Below are positions 45,128 through 54,808 of a DNA stretch of 63,894 nucleotides, in pieces. The position numbers and the translations under genes are program-made. Every line of letters starts with the position of its first letter. Position 1 is the stretch's first letter. Origin of the DNA: CAKSNH01 sp964422725 (GTDB lineage Bacteria; Bacillota; Clostridia; UBA1381); NCBI GenBank assembly GCA_964422725.1, contig CAYRCC010000007.1:1-63894 (forward strand). The letters run 5' to 3'. The notes under the pieces are model-generated. The model searched no databases and was not told where the DNA came from. It worked only from the letters and a program-made list of their open reading frames with translations.

Positions 45128-45487
45128 TTATTTTTCGTTATTACGGTCGATGAGATTTTTAATTTTTGCAAAATTTTCGCTGTTGAGCATATCGACAGCC
45201 GAAGTGTTATCCTTTTCGGAAGTGTCGGTGTCAACAAAATTCATCATATAATCTCTGAACATAGTTATATTGTCTATCGCCTCTTTGCCGCTTTCCGTAA
45301 GTGAAATACTTTTTTCGCCGTTCTTCACTATAAGCGATTTTTCACATAAAAAGTCCACCGCACTTGATATTGCCTCCTCGGGCAACTGCAAAGCATCTTT
45401 TATACTGCTTAAACTGACAGTGGAGTTTTCCTTGAGCAAATCTGTGATTGCTTTCAAATATTCTCCGTAATTCCCCTGAAAACTCAT
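45128..45487 (-). CDS. Winged-helix DNA-binding-like protein
   Basis: A 119-residue protein. Residues 5-72 fit a winged helix-turn-helix: helix (YLKAITDLLKEN), recognition pattern SLSSIKDALQLPEEAISSAVDFL, then a wing (LIVKNGEKSISLTESGKEAI), similar to MarR or iron-dependent repressor N-terminal domains. The acidic C-terminal helix may dimerise. There is no metal-binding domain. GGAGG lies before ATG 45487. Regulated genes are unknown; its closest neighbours are the repeat element and the acyl-CoA ligase. Confidence 0.7.
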   Translation of the reverse strand: MSFQGNYGEYLKAITDLLKENSTVSLSSIKDALQLPEEAISSAVDFLCEKSLIVKNGEKSISLTESGKEAIDNITMFRDYMMNFVDTDTSEKDNTSAVDMLNSENFAKIKNLIDRNNEK

Positions 45488-45606
45488 ACAAACAACCTCC
45501 CAACTACACCTTTACTGATTTATATTATACCAAATTCAGCATTGTATGTCAACACAGCATACGCATTTGCTTGCATTGGAAAAAACATTTTGAGTGTTGC
45601 AATATA

Positions 45607-47274
45607 CTATTTGGCATTTCTCAGTTCCACACGTCTGATTTTACCGCTTACCGTCTTTGGCAGCTCGTCCATAAACTCGACTATACGCGGATATTTGTAA
45701 GGCGCGGTACGTTTTTTTACATACTGCTGGATTTCCTTTTTCAATTCCTCATTTGCGGCTGTGCCCTTGACGAGTACAATCGACGCTTTAATTACCTGAC
45801 CGCGAATTGCATCGGGTACACCGGTTACGGCACATTCAAGCACATACGGAATTTCCATAAGCGTGCTTTCGACTTCAAACGGACTTATTCTGTAGCCGCT
45901 TGATTTTATTACATCGTCCGCTCTGCCTATATACCAGTAGTAACCGTCTTTATCTCTTTTTGCCATATCACCTGTATGATAAAGTCCGTCGTGCCAAGCC
46001 TGTTTTGTCTGTTCCTCGTCATTGTAGTAATAATCGAACAGTCCGCACGGTTTTTCGCTGTCGGTGCATATACAGATTTCGCCGGTTTCGTCGTCGGCAA
46101 CGGGTTCGCCGGCTTTATTCACAAGCCGAATATCGTATTGCGGATTAGGCTTGCCCATCGAACCCGGTTTCGGTGTTGTTCCCACCATATTTGCGATAAC
46201 AAGTGTAGTTTCGGTTTGACCGAAACCCTCCATCATTGTTATACCGGTTGCGTTTTTAAATTGGTACAGTACCTCCGGATTTAAAGCTTCTCCGGCAATA
46301 CAGGCATATTTAAGCGATGACAAGTCATATCCGGACAAGTCCTCCTTAATCATCATTCGATACATTGTAGGCGGTGCGCAAAATGTGGTGATTTTGTGCT
46401 TTGCAAACAGTGACAATATGTCGTGTGCATTGAATTTTTCAAAGTCGTATACCAAAATTGCCGCCTCACACAGCCACTGACCGTAAATTTTTCCCCAAGC
46501 CGCTTTTGCCCAGCCGGTATCGGATATCGTAAGGTGCAGACCGTCGCGGCGGACATTCTGCCACCACTTTGCTGTCGCGAAATGACCTATAGGATAGGTA
46601 TAATCGTGTGTGGCTATTTTCGGATATGCGGTAGTGCCTGAGGTGAAATACATAAGCATCGGGTCGGAGGAGAGGGTTGCGCCGATTCCGTCGGGACGCT
46701 CGAAAACATCGCTGTATTTGGCTATTTCGCTGTCAAAGTCCAGCCAGCCGTTCTTACAGCCGTTTAACATAATCTTAAATTCCACCGTTTCGTTGTGTGA
46801 GGCGGCGTTGTCTGCGTAATCGGACAGTTCGCCGTCAGAGGTACACATAATAACTCTCACACCTGCCGCATTGAGTCTGTAAGATATATCCTTTTCGGTA
46901 AGCAGTGAGCTCGCCGGAATTGCAACGGCACCGATTTTGTGAAGTGCAACGATTGCATACCAAAACTGATAGTGTCTTTTTACTATCATAAGTACGCGGT
47001 CACCTTTTTTTATTCCCAATGACAAAAAGTAATTCGCCGCTTGGTTGGAGAGCTTCGATATGTCCGAAAAGGTGAATTTTTTTACCTCATGTTCATTCGA
47101 CTCCCACACAAGTGCGGTTTTGTCGCAATCCTTTTCCGCCAATTTGTCGACAACATCAAATCCGAAATTGAAATTGTCAGGAATTGTGAATTTAAGGTCT
47201 TTGAGTGTTCCGTCGCTGTTTAAAATTTCAGTTACATATTGTTGATATAAATATTGTGTGTTAGTACATTCCAT
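45607..47274 (-). CDS. AMP-dependent acyl-CoA synthetase (medium-chain type)
   Basis: A 555-residue adenylate-forming ligase. The AMP motif is YFTSGTTAYPKIA (about 225), followed by GEALN and GQTETT (about 365), YHTGDMAKRDKDGYYW (about 430), GRADDVIKSSGYRISP (about 450) and the catalytic lysine in PKTVSGKIRR (about 543). It makes acyl-CoA from a fatty or other carboxylic acid with ATP. The closest named type is MACS/acetyl-CoA synthetase-like ligase; the substrate is not settled. Start ATG 47274 follows AGGAG by 7 bases; longer starts have no ribosome site. Confidence 0.88.
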   Translation of the reverse strand: MECTNTQYLYQQYVTEILNSDGTLKDLKFTIPDNFNFGFDVVDKLAEKDCDKTALVWESNEHEVKKFTFSDISKLSNQAANYFLSLGIKKGDRVLMIVKRHYQFWYAIVALHKIGAVAIPASSLLTEKDISYRLNAAGVRVIMCTSDGELSDYADNAASHNETVEFKIMLNGCKNGWLDFDSEIAKYSDVFERPDGIGATLSSDPMLMYFTSGTTAYPKIATHDYTYPIGHFATAKWWQNVRRDGLHLTISDTGWAKAAWGKIYGQWLCEAAILVYDFEKFNAHDILSLFAKHKITTFCAPPTMYRMMIKEDLSGYDLSSLKYACIAGEALNPEVLYQFKNATGITMMEGFGQTETTLVIANMVGTTPKPGSMGKPNPQYDIRLVNKAGEPVADDETGEICICTDSEKPCGLFDYYYNDEEQTKQAWHDGLYHTGDMAKRDKDGYYWYIGRADDVIKSSGYRISPFEVESTLMEIPYVLECAVTGVPDAIRGQVIKASIVLVKGTAANEELKKEIQQYVKKRTAPYKYPRIVEFMDELPKTVSGKIRRVELRNAK

Positions 47275-47474
47275 TGTAATTCTCCTAAAATATATCAATA
47301 CAATCATAAATGTTTATCATTATGATTTCAAATATATGGTTGCCTAAATTTGCCACCATTATACACAGTTTAACCTTTTACGAGCGATTTGTCAAGTTTG
47401 ATATCGTTAATTTTTAAAATATTTTGCATATATTTTTTGATTTTGCGTAAATTTGAGCGTAAAATAAAAATACT

Positions 47475-47503
47475 TTGTAATCGGCGGAAAAATATTGTAT
47501 AAT
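47475..47503 (+). promoter_or_regulatory. Promoter and leader of the metallophosphoesterase gene
   Basis: TTGTAA (47475-47480), 17-base spacer, TATAAT (47498-47503). The leader has a hairpin (47545-47553 with 47557-47565, one mismatch) followed by ACTTTT, possibly an attenuator. The rest of the 47275-47601 gap is AT-rich and divergent from the ligase gene. Confidence 0.6.
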
Positions 47504-47601
47504 AGTATTGTCGGCTAAGGCAGATAGACTTAACGGGTCTGAAACTGCGGACAAAATGTCGGCAGACTTTTAAAAAGTGATTTTCGGAGGTTAATTTAAA
47601 T

Positions 47602-48306
47602 ATGGCACTTTACACGATTTCCGACCTGCACCTTCCGCTCGGTGTGAATAAGCCTATGGATATATTCGGGCACGAATGGAGTAATTATGTCTGCCGTTTG
47701 GAGGAAAATTGGCAGAATGTTGTAAAAAAAGATGACTATGTAGTGCTTGCCGGAGATTTTTCGTGGGCAACTTATATAGAACAGACATTGTTGGATTTTG
47801 AATTTTTAAACAGATTAAATGGTATAAAATTCCTTTTGAAGGGTAATCATGATTATTGGTGGACCACCAAAAAAAAGCTGGACGAATTTGTTTCGGCAAA
47901 TGAATTTGAGAATATCAATTTTATTCAAAATAATTCCTATTTGTACAATGACATTGCAATATGCGGCAGTAGATTATGGCAATATCCGGAAAAACACGGC
48001 TCAAATGACGATGATGCAAGGATTTATGCACGTGAGATAGCGCGCCTGAAATTATCACTTGATGAGGCAATGACGAAAAAGCCGTCTGAAATACTGTTAT
48101 TTACACATTATCCTCCGGTAACGGTTAATAATATTGAAAATGAATTTACAGAGCTTATAAAAAATTATCCGGTAAACGAATGTATTTACGGACACCTGCA
48201 TGCGGCCTCGTACAAAAAAGCGGTTGAGGGAATATATTCCGATGTGAAATATTCGCTTGTTTCGTGCGATTACAGGCATTTTATGCCTGTAAAGCTGAGA
48301 GATTAG
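47602..48306 (+). CDS. Metallophosphoesterase family protein
   Basis: A 234-residue calcineurin-like phosphoesterase. The two-metal motif set is present: DLH (SDLHLPLG, about 8), GDFSW (about 51), GNHDYWW (about 84), and the late HYPP (about 172) and GHLHAASY (about 198) histidines. It hydrolyses phosphate esters, possibly cyclic nucleotides or nucleotides, but the substrate is not told. It appears monocistronic, with a 5-base spaced GGAGG site and its own promoter. Confidence 0.9.
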   Translation: MALYTISDLHLPLGVNKPMDIFGHEWSNYVCRLEENWQNVVKKDDYVVLAGDFSWATYIEQTLLDFEFLNRLNGIKFLLKGNHDYWWTTKKKLDEFVSANEFENINFIQNNSYLYNDIAICGSRLWQYPEKHGSNDDDARIYAREIARLKLSLDEAMTKKPSEILLFTHYPPVTVNNIENEFTELIKNYPVNECIYGHLHAASYKKAVEGIYSDVKYSLVSCDYRHFMPVKLRD

Positions 48307-48435
48307 TGCTTGGCGGCATATTCGGAATTTAAAAGCGACATCGGTTTAAACTGTTTTTATGTGCGTTCTTTGAACTCGAATTTTTCATTATTGTGAACAA
48401 TATATAAACTTTATATAAAATTTTGAAAAAAACAT

Positions 48436-48463
48436 TTGAATTTTATAGAATGTATGATATAAT
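48436..48463 (+). promoter_or_regulatory. Promoter upstream of tig
   Basis: TTGAAT (48436-48441), 16-base spacer, TATAAT (48458-48463). The leader has GGAGGAG and a four-codon TTG-started frame (48529-48543) ending in TAA before the tig site. Confidence 0.6.
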
Positions 48464-48567
48464 AATGTGAATGTAGAGCAACATACAATGAATGTATTGG
48501 GGAAATACGTTTTCGGAGGAGTTGCTGTTGAAAAAAACTTAAATTACTAGAGGAGGATTATACACAG

Positions 48568-49854
48568 ATGGCTGTGAAATCAGAACAAATCGAAAAAAAT
48601 CTTGTAAAATTGACATTTGAGGTAAGTGCGGAGGATTTTGAAAAGGCGGTACAGCAGGTTTACCTGAAGAATAAGAACAAAATCAATATTCCGGGATTCA
48701 GAAAGGGTAAAGCTCCGCGTGCAATTATCGAAAAGGAATACGGCACAGGCGTTTTCTATGATGATGCAATCAATGCTGTTTTGCCGGCGGCATACGAGGC
48801 TGCCGTTAAGGAGGAAAACCTTGATGTGGTTGCAAAGCCTGAAATTGATGTTGAGAACATCAAAAAAGGTGAGCCGTTGGTGTTCACCGCATTGGTTACA
48901 ACAAAGCCTGAGGTAGTTTTGGGTGACTATAAGGGTGTTGAGATTGAAAAAATCGAATACAATGTAACTGACGAAGACGTTGAAAAAGAGATTGAAAATG
49001 CCAGAAAGATGAACGCAAGACTAATCAGCGTTGAAGATCGTACGGTTGAAAACGGCGACATTACCGTTATTGACTTTGAAGGCTTTGTTGACGGTGTTGC
49101 ATTTGACGGCGGTAAGGGAGAAAATTATGAGCTTGAAATAGGCTCGGGCAATTTCATTCCGGGTTTTGAAGAGGCAATGATTGGTATGCAAATCGGTGTT
49201 GAGGGTGATGTAAACGTAACATTCCCTGAGGAGTATCACGCCGAGAAGCTTGCCGGAAAAGACGCAACATTCAAAGTAACCGTACACGAAATAAAGGTAC
49301 GTGAGCTGCCTGAGGTTGATGATGATTTTGCGAGCGAAGTAAGCGAGTTTGAAACGCTTGACGAATACAAAGCGAATATCAGAAAAACGCTTGAGGAAAA
49401 AGCTGAACAGCGCACCAAATCCGAAACGGAGGAAGCTGTAATTTCAAAGGTTGTCGAAAATGCAGATATAGAAATTCCTGATGCTATGATTGAAAGCAGA
49501 ATTGATTTTATGGTTCAGGATTACGCTCAGAGATTGGCATATCAGGGTATGAACATTGACATATATTTGAAATATTCGGGTATGACAATGGAACAGCTGA
49601 GAATGCAGTTCAGAGGACAGGCGGCAAAACAGGTTAAGGGTTCGCTTGTGCTTGAGGCGGTTGCTGATGCGGAAAACATCGAGGTTGGTGCCGAAGAATA
49701 CGAAATGCACATTGCCGATATGGCTAAGCAGTACAATATGGATTCCGATAAACTGAAAGAACTTATTCAGGAAAACGAAAAAGAATCAATAATGAATGAT
49801 CTTAAGATTACAAAGGCAGTACAGCTTTTGGTTAATCATGCTGTTGTTAAATAA
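48568..49854 (+). CDS. tig: Trigger factor
   Basis: A 428-residue ribosome-associated chaperone and peptidyl-prolyl isomerase. The ribosome-docking signature GFRKGKAP is near residue 45, the FKBP domain lies at about 150-250 (DFEGFVDGVAFDGG), and the C-terminal arms follow. It acts on nascent chains at the tunnel exit. Strong AGAGGAGG precedes ATG. It heads a tig-clpP-clpX set, the common Firmicutes order that links folding with proteolysis. Confidence 0.97.
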   Translation: MAVKSEQIEKNLVKLTFEVSAEDFEKAVQQVYLKNKNKINIPGFRKGKAPRAIIEKEYGTGVFYDDAINAVLPAAYEAAVKEENLDVVAKPEIDVENIKKGEPLVFTALVTTKPEVVLGDYKGVEIEKIEYNVTDEDVEKEIENARKMNARLISVEDRTVENGDITVIDFEGFVDGVAFDGGKGENYELEIGSGNFIPGFEEAMIGMQIGVEGDVNVTFPEEYHAEKLAGKDATFKVTVHEIKVRELPEVDDDFASEVSEFETLDEYKANIRKTLEEKAEQRTKSETEEAVISKVVENADIEIPDAMIESRIDFMVQDYAQRLAYQGMNIDIYLKYSGMTMEQLRMQFRGQAAKQVKGSLVLEAVADAENIEVGAEEYEMHIADMAKQYNMDSDKLKELIQENEKESIMNDLKITKAVQLLVNHAVVK

Positions 49855-49881
49855 TTTTAAATAAAATTGGAGATGACATTT

Positions 49882-50478
49882 ATGAGTTTAGTACCTGTAG
49901 TTGTTGAACAAACAAACAGAGGAGAGCGTTCATATGATATTTTCTCGAGATTGCTTGAAGATCGTATCATATTTTTGGGTGAAGAGGTGACTGATGCAAG
50001 CGCGAGCTTGGTTGTAGCTCAAATGCTTTTCCTTGAGGCAAAAGACCCCGATAAGGATATCCAACTTTATATTAACAGTCCGGGCGGCTCGGTTACTGCC
50101 GGTATGGCTATTTACGATACAATGCAATACATAAAATGCGATGTATCGACTATTTGTATCGGTATGGCTGCCAGTATGGGAGCATTTTTGCTGACTGCCG
50201 GTGCAAAGGGTAAGCGTTTTGCACTTCCGAACAGTGAGATAATGATTCATCAGCCTTTGGGCGGTATGCGCGGTCAGACTACCGATATGAAAATTCACGT
50301 AGACAGAATGGTGCAGATTAAGGAAAATCTTAACCGTATTCTGAGTGAACGTTCGGGTCAGCCTTACGAAAAAGTATGCGCAGACACTGAGCGTGATAAT
50401 TTTATGACTGCCGAAGCCGCAAAAGAGTATGGTCTTATTGATGAAGTTATTGTAAAGAAAGAATCGAAGAAGGCTTAA
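49882..50478 (+). CDS. clpP: ATP-dependent Clp protease proteolytic subunit
   Basis: A 198-residue ClpP serine protease. The triad is visible as Ser in GMAASMGAF (about residue 98), His in MIHQPLGG (about 123) and Asp at about 172. The N terminus SLVPVVVEQTNRGERSYD is typical. ATG 49882 is chosen because GGAG lies 9 bases upstream; an ATG at 49873 overlaps that site. It forms the barrel used by ClpX, encoded next. Confidence 0.97.
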   Translation: MSLVPVVVEQTNRGERSYDIFSRLLEDRIIFLGEEVTDASASLVVAQMLFLEAKDPDKDIQLYINSPGGSVTAGMAIYDTMQYIKCDVSTICIGMAASMGAFLLTAGAKGKRFALPNSEIMIHQPLGGMRGQTTDMKIHVDRMVQIKENLNRILSERSGQPYEKVCADTERDNFMTAEAAKEYGLIDEVIVKKESKKA

Positions 50479-50490
50479 AGAGGTGTTTTA

Positions 50491-51774
50491 ATGGCTAAAA
50501 ATGACGAAAATAAGCAAATTAAGTGTTCGTTTTGCGGAAAAAACGAAGATCAGGTTGTAAAACTGGTGTCAGGTCCGGGAGTGTATATTTGTAATGAATG
50601 TATAAATCTTTGTGTCGGACTGATAGGCGGCGACTATGAGCCTGACGATTTCAGTGTTGATGCTTCCGCATTGCCGAAACCGAAGAAAATCAAAGAGATA
50701 CTTGATCAATATGTGATAGGTCAGGAGGATGCAAAGAAGATACTTTCGGTTGCCGTTTATAATCATTACAAACGAATTGAACACGCTATGACAATAAGTG
50801 ATGTGGAACTGCAAAAAAGTAACATTTTACTTTTGGGTCCTACCGGTTCGGGTAAAACATTTCTTGTGCAGAATTTAGCCAGAATACTTAACGTACCGTT
50901 TGCGATTGCCGATGCCACAGCACTTACCGAGGCCGGTTATGTCGGTGAAGATGTCGAGAATATTTTACTCAAGCTTATTCAGGCGGCTGATTATGATATA
51001 GAAGCCGCGGAACGCGGTATCATATATATTGACGAAATTGACAAGATAGCAAGAAAGTCTGAAAATACATCTATTACGCGTGATGTAAGCGGCGAGGGTG
51101 TACAGCAGACATTGCTTAAGATATTGGAAGGCACTGTAGCATCAGTTCCGCCGCAGGGCGGGAGAAAGCATCCGCATGAGCAGTTTATTCAGATAGATAC
51201 GACTAATATATTGTTTATATGCGGCGGTGCGTTTGAGGGAATTGAAAAGATAATTCAAACGCGTATCGGACAGAGCGGTATGGGTTTTGGTGCTGACATA
51301 AAGAGTAAACAAAATCTGGATATCGGTGCATTGCTGAAACAGATTACTCCGCAGGACTTGCTGAAATTCGGTCTTATTCCTGAGTTTATCGGACGTATTC
51401 CGGTTGTTGCAAAGCTTGAACAGCTTGACAGGGAATCGCTTGTAAAGATTTTGACAGAGCCGAAAAATGCGCTTATTAAGCAGTATCAGATGCTGTTTGA
51501 TATGGATAATGTGGAGCTGGTATTTGATACCGATGCGGTAGAGGCGATTGCCGATAAGGCGTTGGAGCGCAAAACGGGTGCCCGCGGCTTGAGGTCGGTA
51601 ATCGAAGAAACTCTTACGGATATTATGTTTGAAGTTCCTTCAGACCATACAATAGAACGCTGCATAATTCATAAAAATTGTATTACGGACAGTGCAGAGC
51701 CGGAGCTTGTAAGAAATCCGGAAAGAAAAGCGATAAGCGGATATGTTCCTATGGAAAATAAGGAGATAAGCTGA
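50491..51774 (+). CDS. clpX: ATP-dependent Clp protease ATP-binding subunit ClpX
   Basis: A 427-residue AAA+ unfoldase. The N-terminal C4 zinc domain has CSFCGKN and CNECINLC (residues 11-40). Walker A is GPTGSGKTFLVQ (about 115), Walker B is IIYIDEIDKI (about 175), and the sensor and IGF-type loop region follows (KRIGQSGMGFG). It unfolds tagged proteins for ClpP. It begins 12 bases after clpP. Confidence 0.98.
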   Translation: MAKNDENKQIKCSFCGKNEDQVVKLVSGPGVYICNECINLCVGLIGGDYEPDDFSVDASALPKPKKIKEILDQYVIGQEDAKKILSVAVYNHYKRIEHAMTISDVELQKSNILLLGPTGSGKTFLVQNLARILNVPFAIADATALTEAGYVGEDVENILLKLIQAADYDIEAAERGIIYIDEIDKIARKSENTSITRDVSGEGVQQTLLKILEGTVASVPPQGGRKHPHEQFIQIDTTNILFICGGAFEGIEKIIQTRIGQSGMGFGADIKSKQNLDIGALLKQITPQDLLKFGLIPEFIGRIPVVAKLEQLDRESLVKILTEPKNALIKQYQMLFDMDNVELVFDTDAVEAIADKALERKTGARGLRSVIEETLTDIMFEVPSDHTIERCIIHKNCITDSAEPELVRNPERKAISGYVPMENKEIS

Positions 51775-51860
51775 CGGAGCTGTGAATAAATTGCGGAAAA
51801 TGACTGACTGAAAATGTCGGTTTACGGAATTTGTGTGTTAATTTTGCAAAAATGCTTTGT

Positions 51861-51888
51861 TTGGGCGGTATCCAGCGGTACCGCCCAA
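51861..51888 (+). terminator. Hairpin after clpX
   Basis: TTGGGCGGTA (51861-51870) pairs with TACCGCCCAA (51879-51888), 8-base loop. GC-rich but without a T-run, so the terminator role is weak. Confidence 0.5.
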
Positions 51889-51951
51889 GCGTTTGATATG
51901 CGGAATTATAACGGTTTCTGCTCAAAACAAAGGAAAAAGGAGTGAAATAAT

Positions 51952-53250
51952 ATGTTTGTGTCTGAGAATTTGTCGGTAAACGAAAAAAATCATTTGGTTA
52001 TAGGGAAAAATGATGCGGTTGAGCTTGCAAAAGAATTTGGAACACCGCTGTATGTTATGGATGAGGAGTTAATACGAAAAAACTGCCGTATATATAAGCA
52101 GGCTATGGATACATATTATGGCGGCTGCGGATTGGTGCTGTATGCAAACAAGGCGTTTTGCTCGCTTTTTACTTGCCGTATTGCCAAAGAAGAAGGACTC
52201 GGAATTGATGTTGTTTCCGGCGGAGAACTGTATACCGCGATTAAAGCTGATTTTCCTATGGAGAAGGTGTGCTTTCACGGTAACAACAAAACCGCACAAG
52301 AGCTTACACTTGCGGTGGAGAACAATGTAGGACATATTATTGTTGATAATATTTATGAGCTTGAGCTTTTGAATAAAATTGCCGCAGATAACAATAAAGT
52401 TGTGAACATAATGTTTCGTATCAAGCCCGGTATTGATGCACATACACACAGTTTTGTACAGACCGGTCAGATTGACTCTAAGTTCGGCGTGGCACTTGAG
52501 AACGGCGAGGCTTTTGAAATTATCGAAAAAGCACATAAAATGTCGAACGTAAATGTTACGGGAGTACATTGCCATATTGGCTCGCAGATTTTTGATATTG
52601 AGCCGTTTTGCAAAGCGGCAGAAGTAATGATGAATTTTATAGGCGATATCAAAGATAAGCTTGGTCTTGAAATAGGAGAGCTTAATCTCGGCGGCGGATA
52701 CGGAATTATGTATACCGAAAATGATGACCCGATTGAATACGATAAATATATTGAGAAAATTTCTGTTATAGTAAAGGATACCGCAAAAAAACGCGGTGTT
52801 AAACAACCGTTTATCTTTATGGAACCGGGGCGCTCAATAGTAGCATCTGCCGGAGTGACACTATATACAGTGGGCGGAGTTAAGGATATTAAAAATGTAC
52901 GCAAGTACATATCGGTTGACGGCGGTATGGCGGATAATCCGAGATATATTATGTATCAGTCCGAATATACGGCTGTGGTTGCCAATAACGCAAACGCGGC
53001 TAATACGCAAAAGGTTACTGTTGCCGGTAAATGTTGTGAGTCCGGAGATATACTTCTTAACGATGTTATGATGCCGGATATTAAAGTCGGTGATACGCTT
53101 GCGGTGCTGGCTACAGGCGCATACAATTATTCTATGTCGAGTAATTACAACAGAATTGCGCGGCCGGCAGTGGTTGCTGTTTCGGACGGCGAGGCAAGAG
53201 TGGTAATTAAGCGTGAAACGTATGAGGATTTGCTAAGAAACGATATTTGA
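51952..53250 (+). CDS. lysA: Diaminopimelate decarboxylase
   Basis: A 432-residue fold-III PLP decarboxylase that makes lysine from meso-diaminopimelate. The PLP lysine is in LYANKAFC (about residue 65), with HCHIGSQIFD (about 205), NLGGGYGI (about 245) and EPGRSIVASAG (about 293) as the phosphate and substrate strands. Cys-Glu catalytic context (CCESGDIL) is at about 363. Length is typical. AAAGGAG lies 8 bases before ATG. It is a homologue of the nspC product encoded at 61214. Confidence 0.95.
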   Translation: MFVSENLSVNEKNHLVIGKNDAVELAKEFGTPLYVMDEELIRKNCRIYKQAMDTYYGGCGLVLYANKAFCSLFTCRIAKEEGLGIDVVSGGELYTAIKADFPMEKVCFHGNNKTAQELTLAVENNVGHIIVDNIYELELLNKIAADNNKVVNIMFRIKPGIDAHTHSFVQTGQIDSKFGVALENGEAFEIIEKAHKMSNVNVTGVHCHIGSQIFDIEPFCKAAEVMMNFIGDIKDKLGLEIGELNLGGGYGIMYTENDDPIEYDKYIEKISVIVKDTAKKRGVKQPFIFMEPGRSIVASAGVTLYTVGGVKDIKNVRKYISVDGGMADNPRYIMYQSEYTAVVANNANAANTQKVTVAGKCCESGDILLNDVMMPDIKVGDTLAVLATGAYNYSMSSNYNRIARPAVVAVSDGEARVVIKRETYEDLLRNDI

Positions 53251-53332
53251 TTCGGTAAACATATGTTAAAATGCAGTGCAATAATTGTTTTAAGGGGTTG
53301 CGGCAAATAGCATTTTGAAAAATATTGCTTAA

Positions 53333-53376
53333 AAACTCCCGAAACACAGTAAGGTTAAACTGTGTTTCGGGAGTTT
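53333..53376. terminator. Bidirectional terminator between lysA and zur
   Basis: A perfect 18-base arm pair (53333-53350 with 53359-53376). A related module (shared GGTTGCGGCAAA, CTCCCGAAA stem and TTTTGTGCAA tail) recurs at 61065-61184. Confidence 0.9.
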
Positions 53377-53500
53377 CATTTGTTTTAGGAGAACTGTTTT
53401 GTGCAAATTGATATTTGAAATAGTTTTCCGCGGCGTTTCGGCTGTGCAGACCGCATTTGCGGTTTTACCGGACAGTTTTGGCAGCGTGCAACGGAATTTT

Positions 53501-53926
53501 CTATTTTTTTCGCTGTTTACCCGTATTTTCGCGGCATTCTTCGCAATAGCCGTAAAGCTCCAGTTTATGCGATGTGACAGCGAAGTCACCTGTGTCGAAT
53601 TTCACATCGTGAAGCGGACAAATATCGACATAAGTTATTTTTTTGCACTCAAGGCACACCGCATAATGACGGTGATTATTACTCATCATTTCGTAATAAT
53701 GACTGCCGCTTTCGTCAATAATTGATTTTTGTACTATGCCTTTTTCACAAAACATCTCCAATGCACGGTAAATAGTGGACAGTGACATATCCTTGTGTTT
53801 GTCATATAATTGTTCGGCGGTTACCGGAATTTGTGACTTGCCAAGCTCAACCGCGAGAGCAATTCTCTGTCGTGTCTTTTTTATACCCTTTTCATTAAAT
53901 AAAGCCATTATATCAGTATCAGTCAT
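53501..53926 (-). CDS. Fur-family regulator, probably Zur
   Basis: A 141-residue Fur-family repressor. The N-terminal winged helix (about 10-80, TRQRIALAVELGKSQIPVTAEQLY and LSTIYRALEMF) is followed by the metal domain with NNHRHYAVCLECKK (about 83-96) and YGYCEEC near 127, the two CXXC pairs forming the structural zinc site. Metal choice is not readable from these motifs alone. Placement at the end of a znuA-znuC-znuB operon supports zinc sensing (Zur). It lies 81 bases after znuB. Confidence 0.88.
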   Translation of the reverse strand: MTDTDIMALFNEKGIKKTRQRIALAVELGKSQIPVTAEQLYDKHKDMSLSTIYRALEMFCEKGIVQKSIIDESGSHYYEMMSNNHRHYAVCLECKKITYVDICPLHDVKFDTGDFAVTSHKLELYGYCEECRENTGKQRKK

Positions 53927-54007
53927 AGCTTCCGCTCCTGTTCATCAATTCAAAACAAAATTTCCTATGTACTTTATGCTGTTCAAAGTGAACGGATTTT
54001 CTTATTT

Positions 54008-54808
54008 TTAATTTCGGTTGCGCATTGCCGTCATAAGTATTATCAATACCGCAACACCGATAAGCACTATAGTACCGCCGGGTTTCAAATCAAGATAATA
54101 CGACATAAACAGTCCCGACACGGTAAATCCAAGCGCAAACAATACAGAATATATAAATGTGCTTTTATAGCTTTTGGCAATCATCATCGCGCAAGCAACC
54201 GGTATAACCATAAGCGATGACACCATAAGCGCACCTACTGTCCGCGATGCCACCGACACCGTTATCGCCGTAAGCAGCATAAATACAAGATTGATACCTT
54301 TTACAGGCATTCCCGACAAATACGCCGCCTCCTCGTCAAACGTTATGTAAAACAGCTCTTTATAAAGGATACCGGATATTATAAGTACAGCCGCGCAAAT
54401 TCCTATTGTGAGGTACAATTCAAAATCCGATATCGCAACTATCGAGCCGAACAAAAATCCGTTCAGACCGGTATTACTGTTTATAAACCCCGAAAACACC
54501 GCTGTCAGCCCGACACCTGCCGACATAACCACCGAAGTCGATATTTCACCGTATTTCCCGAAAACACGCCTGAACAGTTCTATAGACATAACCGCGAGCA
54601 GTGAAAACACAATCGCGCCCACAATAGGGTTAATACCGATCATAAGTCCGAACGCAATTCCGGCAAGAGCCGAATGTGATGTTGCATCACCTATATTAGA
54701 TAAGCGTTTCAGCACTATAACAACACCTATACAAGGCGCAATAAGTGATATAAGCACCGCAACCAAAAACGCTTTTTGCATAAATTCATATTGAAATATT
54801 TCAAGCAT
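54008..54808 (-). CDS. znuB: Zinc/manganese ABC transporter permease
   Basis: A 266-residue permease with about eight to nine membrane helices, of the ZnuB/MntB/AdcB type. The loop motif SHSALAGIAFGLM (about 44-56) and PVKGINLVFMLLTAITV (about 168) are family marks. It pairs with the adjacent ATPase and binding protein; its start overlaps the znuC stop by 8 bases. Zinc is favoured over manganese because of the Zur-like gene and the operator. Confidence 0.88.
   Translation of the reverse strand: MLEIFQYEFMQKAFLVAVLISLIAPCIGVVIVLKRLSNIGDATSHSALAGIAFGLMIGINPIVGAIVFSLLAVMSIELFRRVFGKYGEISTSVVMSAGVGLTAVFSGFINSNTGLNGFLFGSIVAISDFELYLTIGICAAVLIISGILYKELFYITFDEEAAYLSGMPVKGINLVFMLLTAITVSVASRTVGALMVSSLMVIPVACAMMIAKSYKSTFIYSVLFALGFTVSGLFMSYYLDLKPGGTIVLIGVAVLIILMTAMRNRN

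Noticed and set aside
45488..45606. Possible small gene between the winged-helix and ligase genes
   Set aside because: The frames on the plus strand overlap the antisense of the ligase and start without a ribosome site.
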